Shown: positions 19,734-20,108 of the stretch, piece by piece | Numbering within the stretch: the stretch's first letter is position 1 | How the letters are laid out: the number at the start of each line of letters is the position of its first letter | NCBI GenBank assembly: GCA_900155495.1 | Contig: FTLJ01000006.1 | Coordinates: 1 to 20,108, forward strand | Direction of reading: 5' to 3' | DNA length: 20,108 bases | From: Porogramme epimiltina | Lineage: Eukaryota > Basidiomycota > Agaricomycetes > Polyporales > Polyporaceae | Notes under the pieces: model-generated | What the model saw: the letters and a program-made list of their open reading frames with translations, nothing else | What the model was told of the DNA's origin: nothing | Databases searched by the model: none | Program-made: the position numbers and the translations under genes

Positions 19734-20108
19734 CCGTCATAGCTGAGCAATTAGTATCAGGGAGGCCCAGCTTGATTTTCCGGTCCGCCATACTAACGGA
19801 GGCAATCCCGAAAACGTTACTTTGTTGTCGCCAAATGGACTCCAGTATTCGATGAGGTAGCTATAGAGGCAGTACGCGAAAGGCAGAGGAAGCGAGGAGT
19901 TCAACGTCATGCACGACGGGCATAGGCCCAGATATGGGCACGAGATATGATGGGAAAATGGACGGGCGTGGCTACCTGCGTCCGGCCGTATCACCGCCGT
20001 ATTCCTGCCCGATATATTCAAACTGCCCCGGTCATGATACTCACATATTCCGTGCCGGGACAGACGACCACACCCCGGCACGGAATATGGCCGGGACATG
20101 GCTGACTC
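19734..20108. other. 3' flank of the type B array, no gene seen
   Basis: These 375 bases after the last F-box gene do not match the equivalent position behind copy 1 (16535-16779). No coding frame is convincing; a 120-codon minus-strand frame has no recognised domain. The distal end holds a perfect inverted repeat, listed separately. Confidence 0.5.
20044..20089. repeat. Perfect 16-bp inverted repeat, 14-nt loop
   Basis: Arms CATATTCCGTGCCGGG (20044-20059) and CCCGGCACGGAATATG (20074-20089) are exact reverse complements, separated by 14 bases. The structure could form a strong hairpin in RNA, a cruciform, a dimer protein-binding site, or the end of a small inverted-repeat element. The window ends 19 bases later, so its wider context is unseen. 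Confidence 0.8.

Noticed and set aside
1..20108. CRISPR array, insertion sequence, transposase or reverse transcriptase
   Set aside because: No spaced direct repeats, terminal repeats with a coding frame, or catalytic motifs of these elements were seen. The gene structures are eukaryotic.

Overview
The window looks like nuclear DNA from a filamentous basidiomycete, most likely an Agaricomycete such as a polypore. The evidence is many 48-85 nt GT-AG introns with CTRAY-type branch points, a 13-exon sugar transporter, a secreted glycoside-hydrolase-like gene of a type I associate with basidiomycetes, and clustered F-box/leucine-rich-repeat genes. No bacterial feature, tRNA, rRNA or recognisable transposon was found. 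All splice models were read by eye. Protein families were named from remembered motifs, without any database search.

Layout. Bases 1-2161 hold no gene I can support; they end in a TATA-bearing, pyrimidine-rich leader. Bases 2162-4591 (+) encode a 540-residue MFS sugar transporter in 13 exons. Three related F-box/LRR genes (type A here) follow: 4822-6451 (-), convergent with the transporter, then 7687-9268 (+) and 9475-11118 (+). Each has one phase-0 intron at the same place, just before a conserved W-x-R-F block. After a 1.2 kb gap, 12350-14336 (+) encodes a secreted, TIM-barrel-hydrolase-like protein of 552 residues in 7 exons. Next come two long F-box/LRR genes of a second type (type B), 14613-16534 and 17833-19733 (+). 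Their ATG sits on a 9-nt first exon, so the true starts are invisible to an ORF scan.

The most unusual part is 13966-19733. A segment running from the last intron and exon of the hydrolase gene through the first type B F-box gene occurs twice in tandem. At the junction, the second copy's hydrolase tail (17155-17522) is fused to the broken 5' half of a third type B gene (16780-17154, with a premature TAG). The hydrolase tail copy has kept its frame and stop codon and is much closer to its parent than the duplicated spacer or F-box genes are to each other. This suggests gene conversion, hidden selection, or fast evolution of the F-box genes.

Functionally, the window pairs sugar uptake (transporter) and a secreted carbohydrate-active-like enzyme with five intact F-box genes. 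F-box proteins usually supply the substrate-recognition subunit of SCF ubiquitin ligases. No shared pathway is shown by the sequence. The F-box array looks like a local birth-and-death cluster growing around two housekeeping or nutrition genes.
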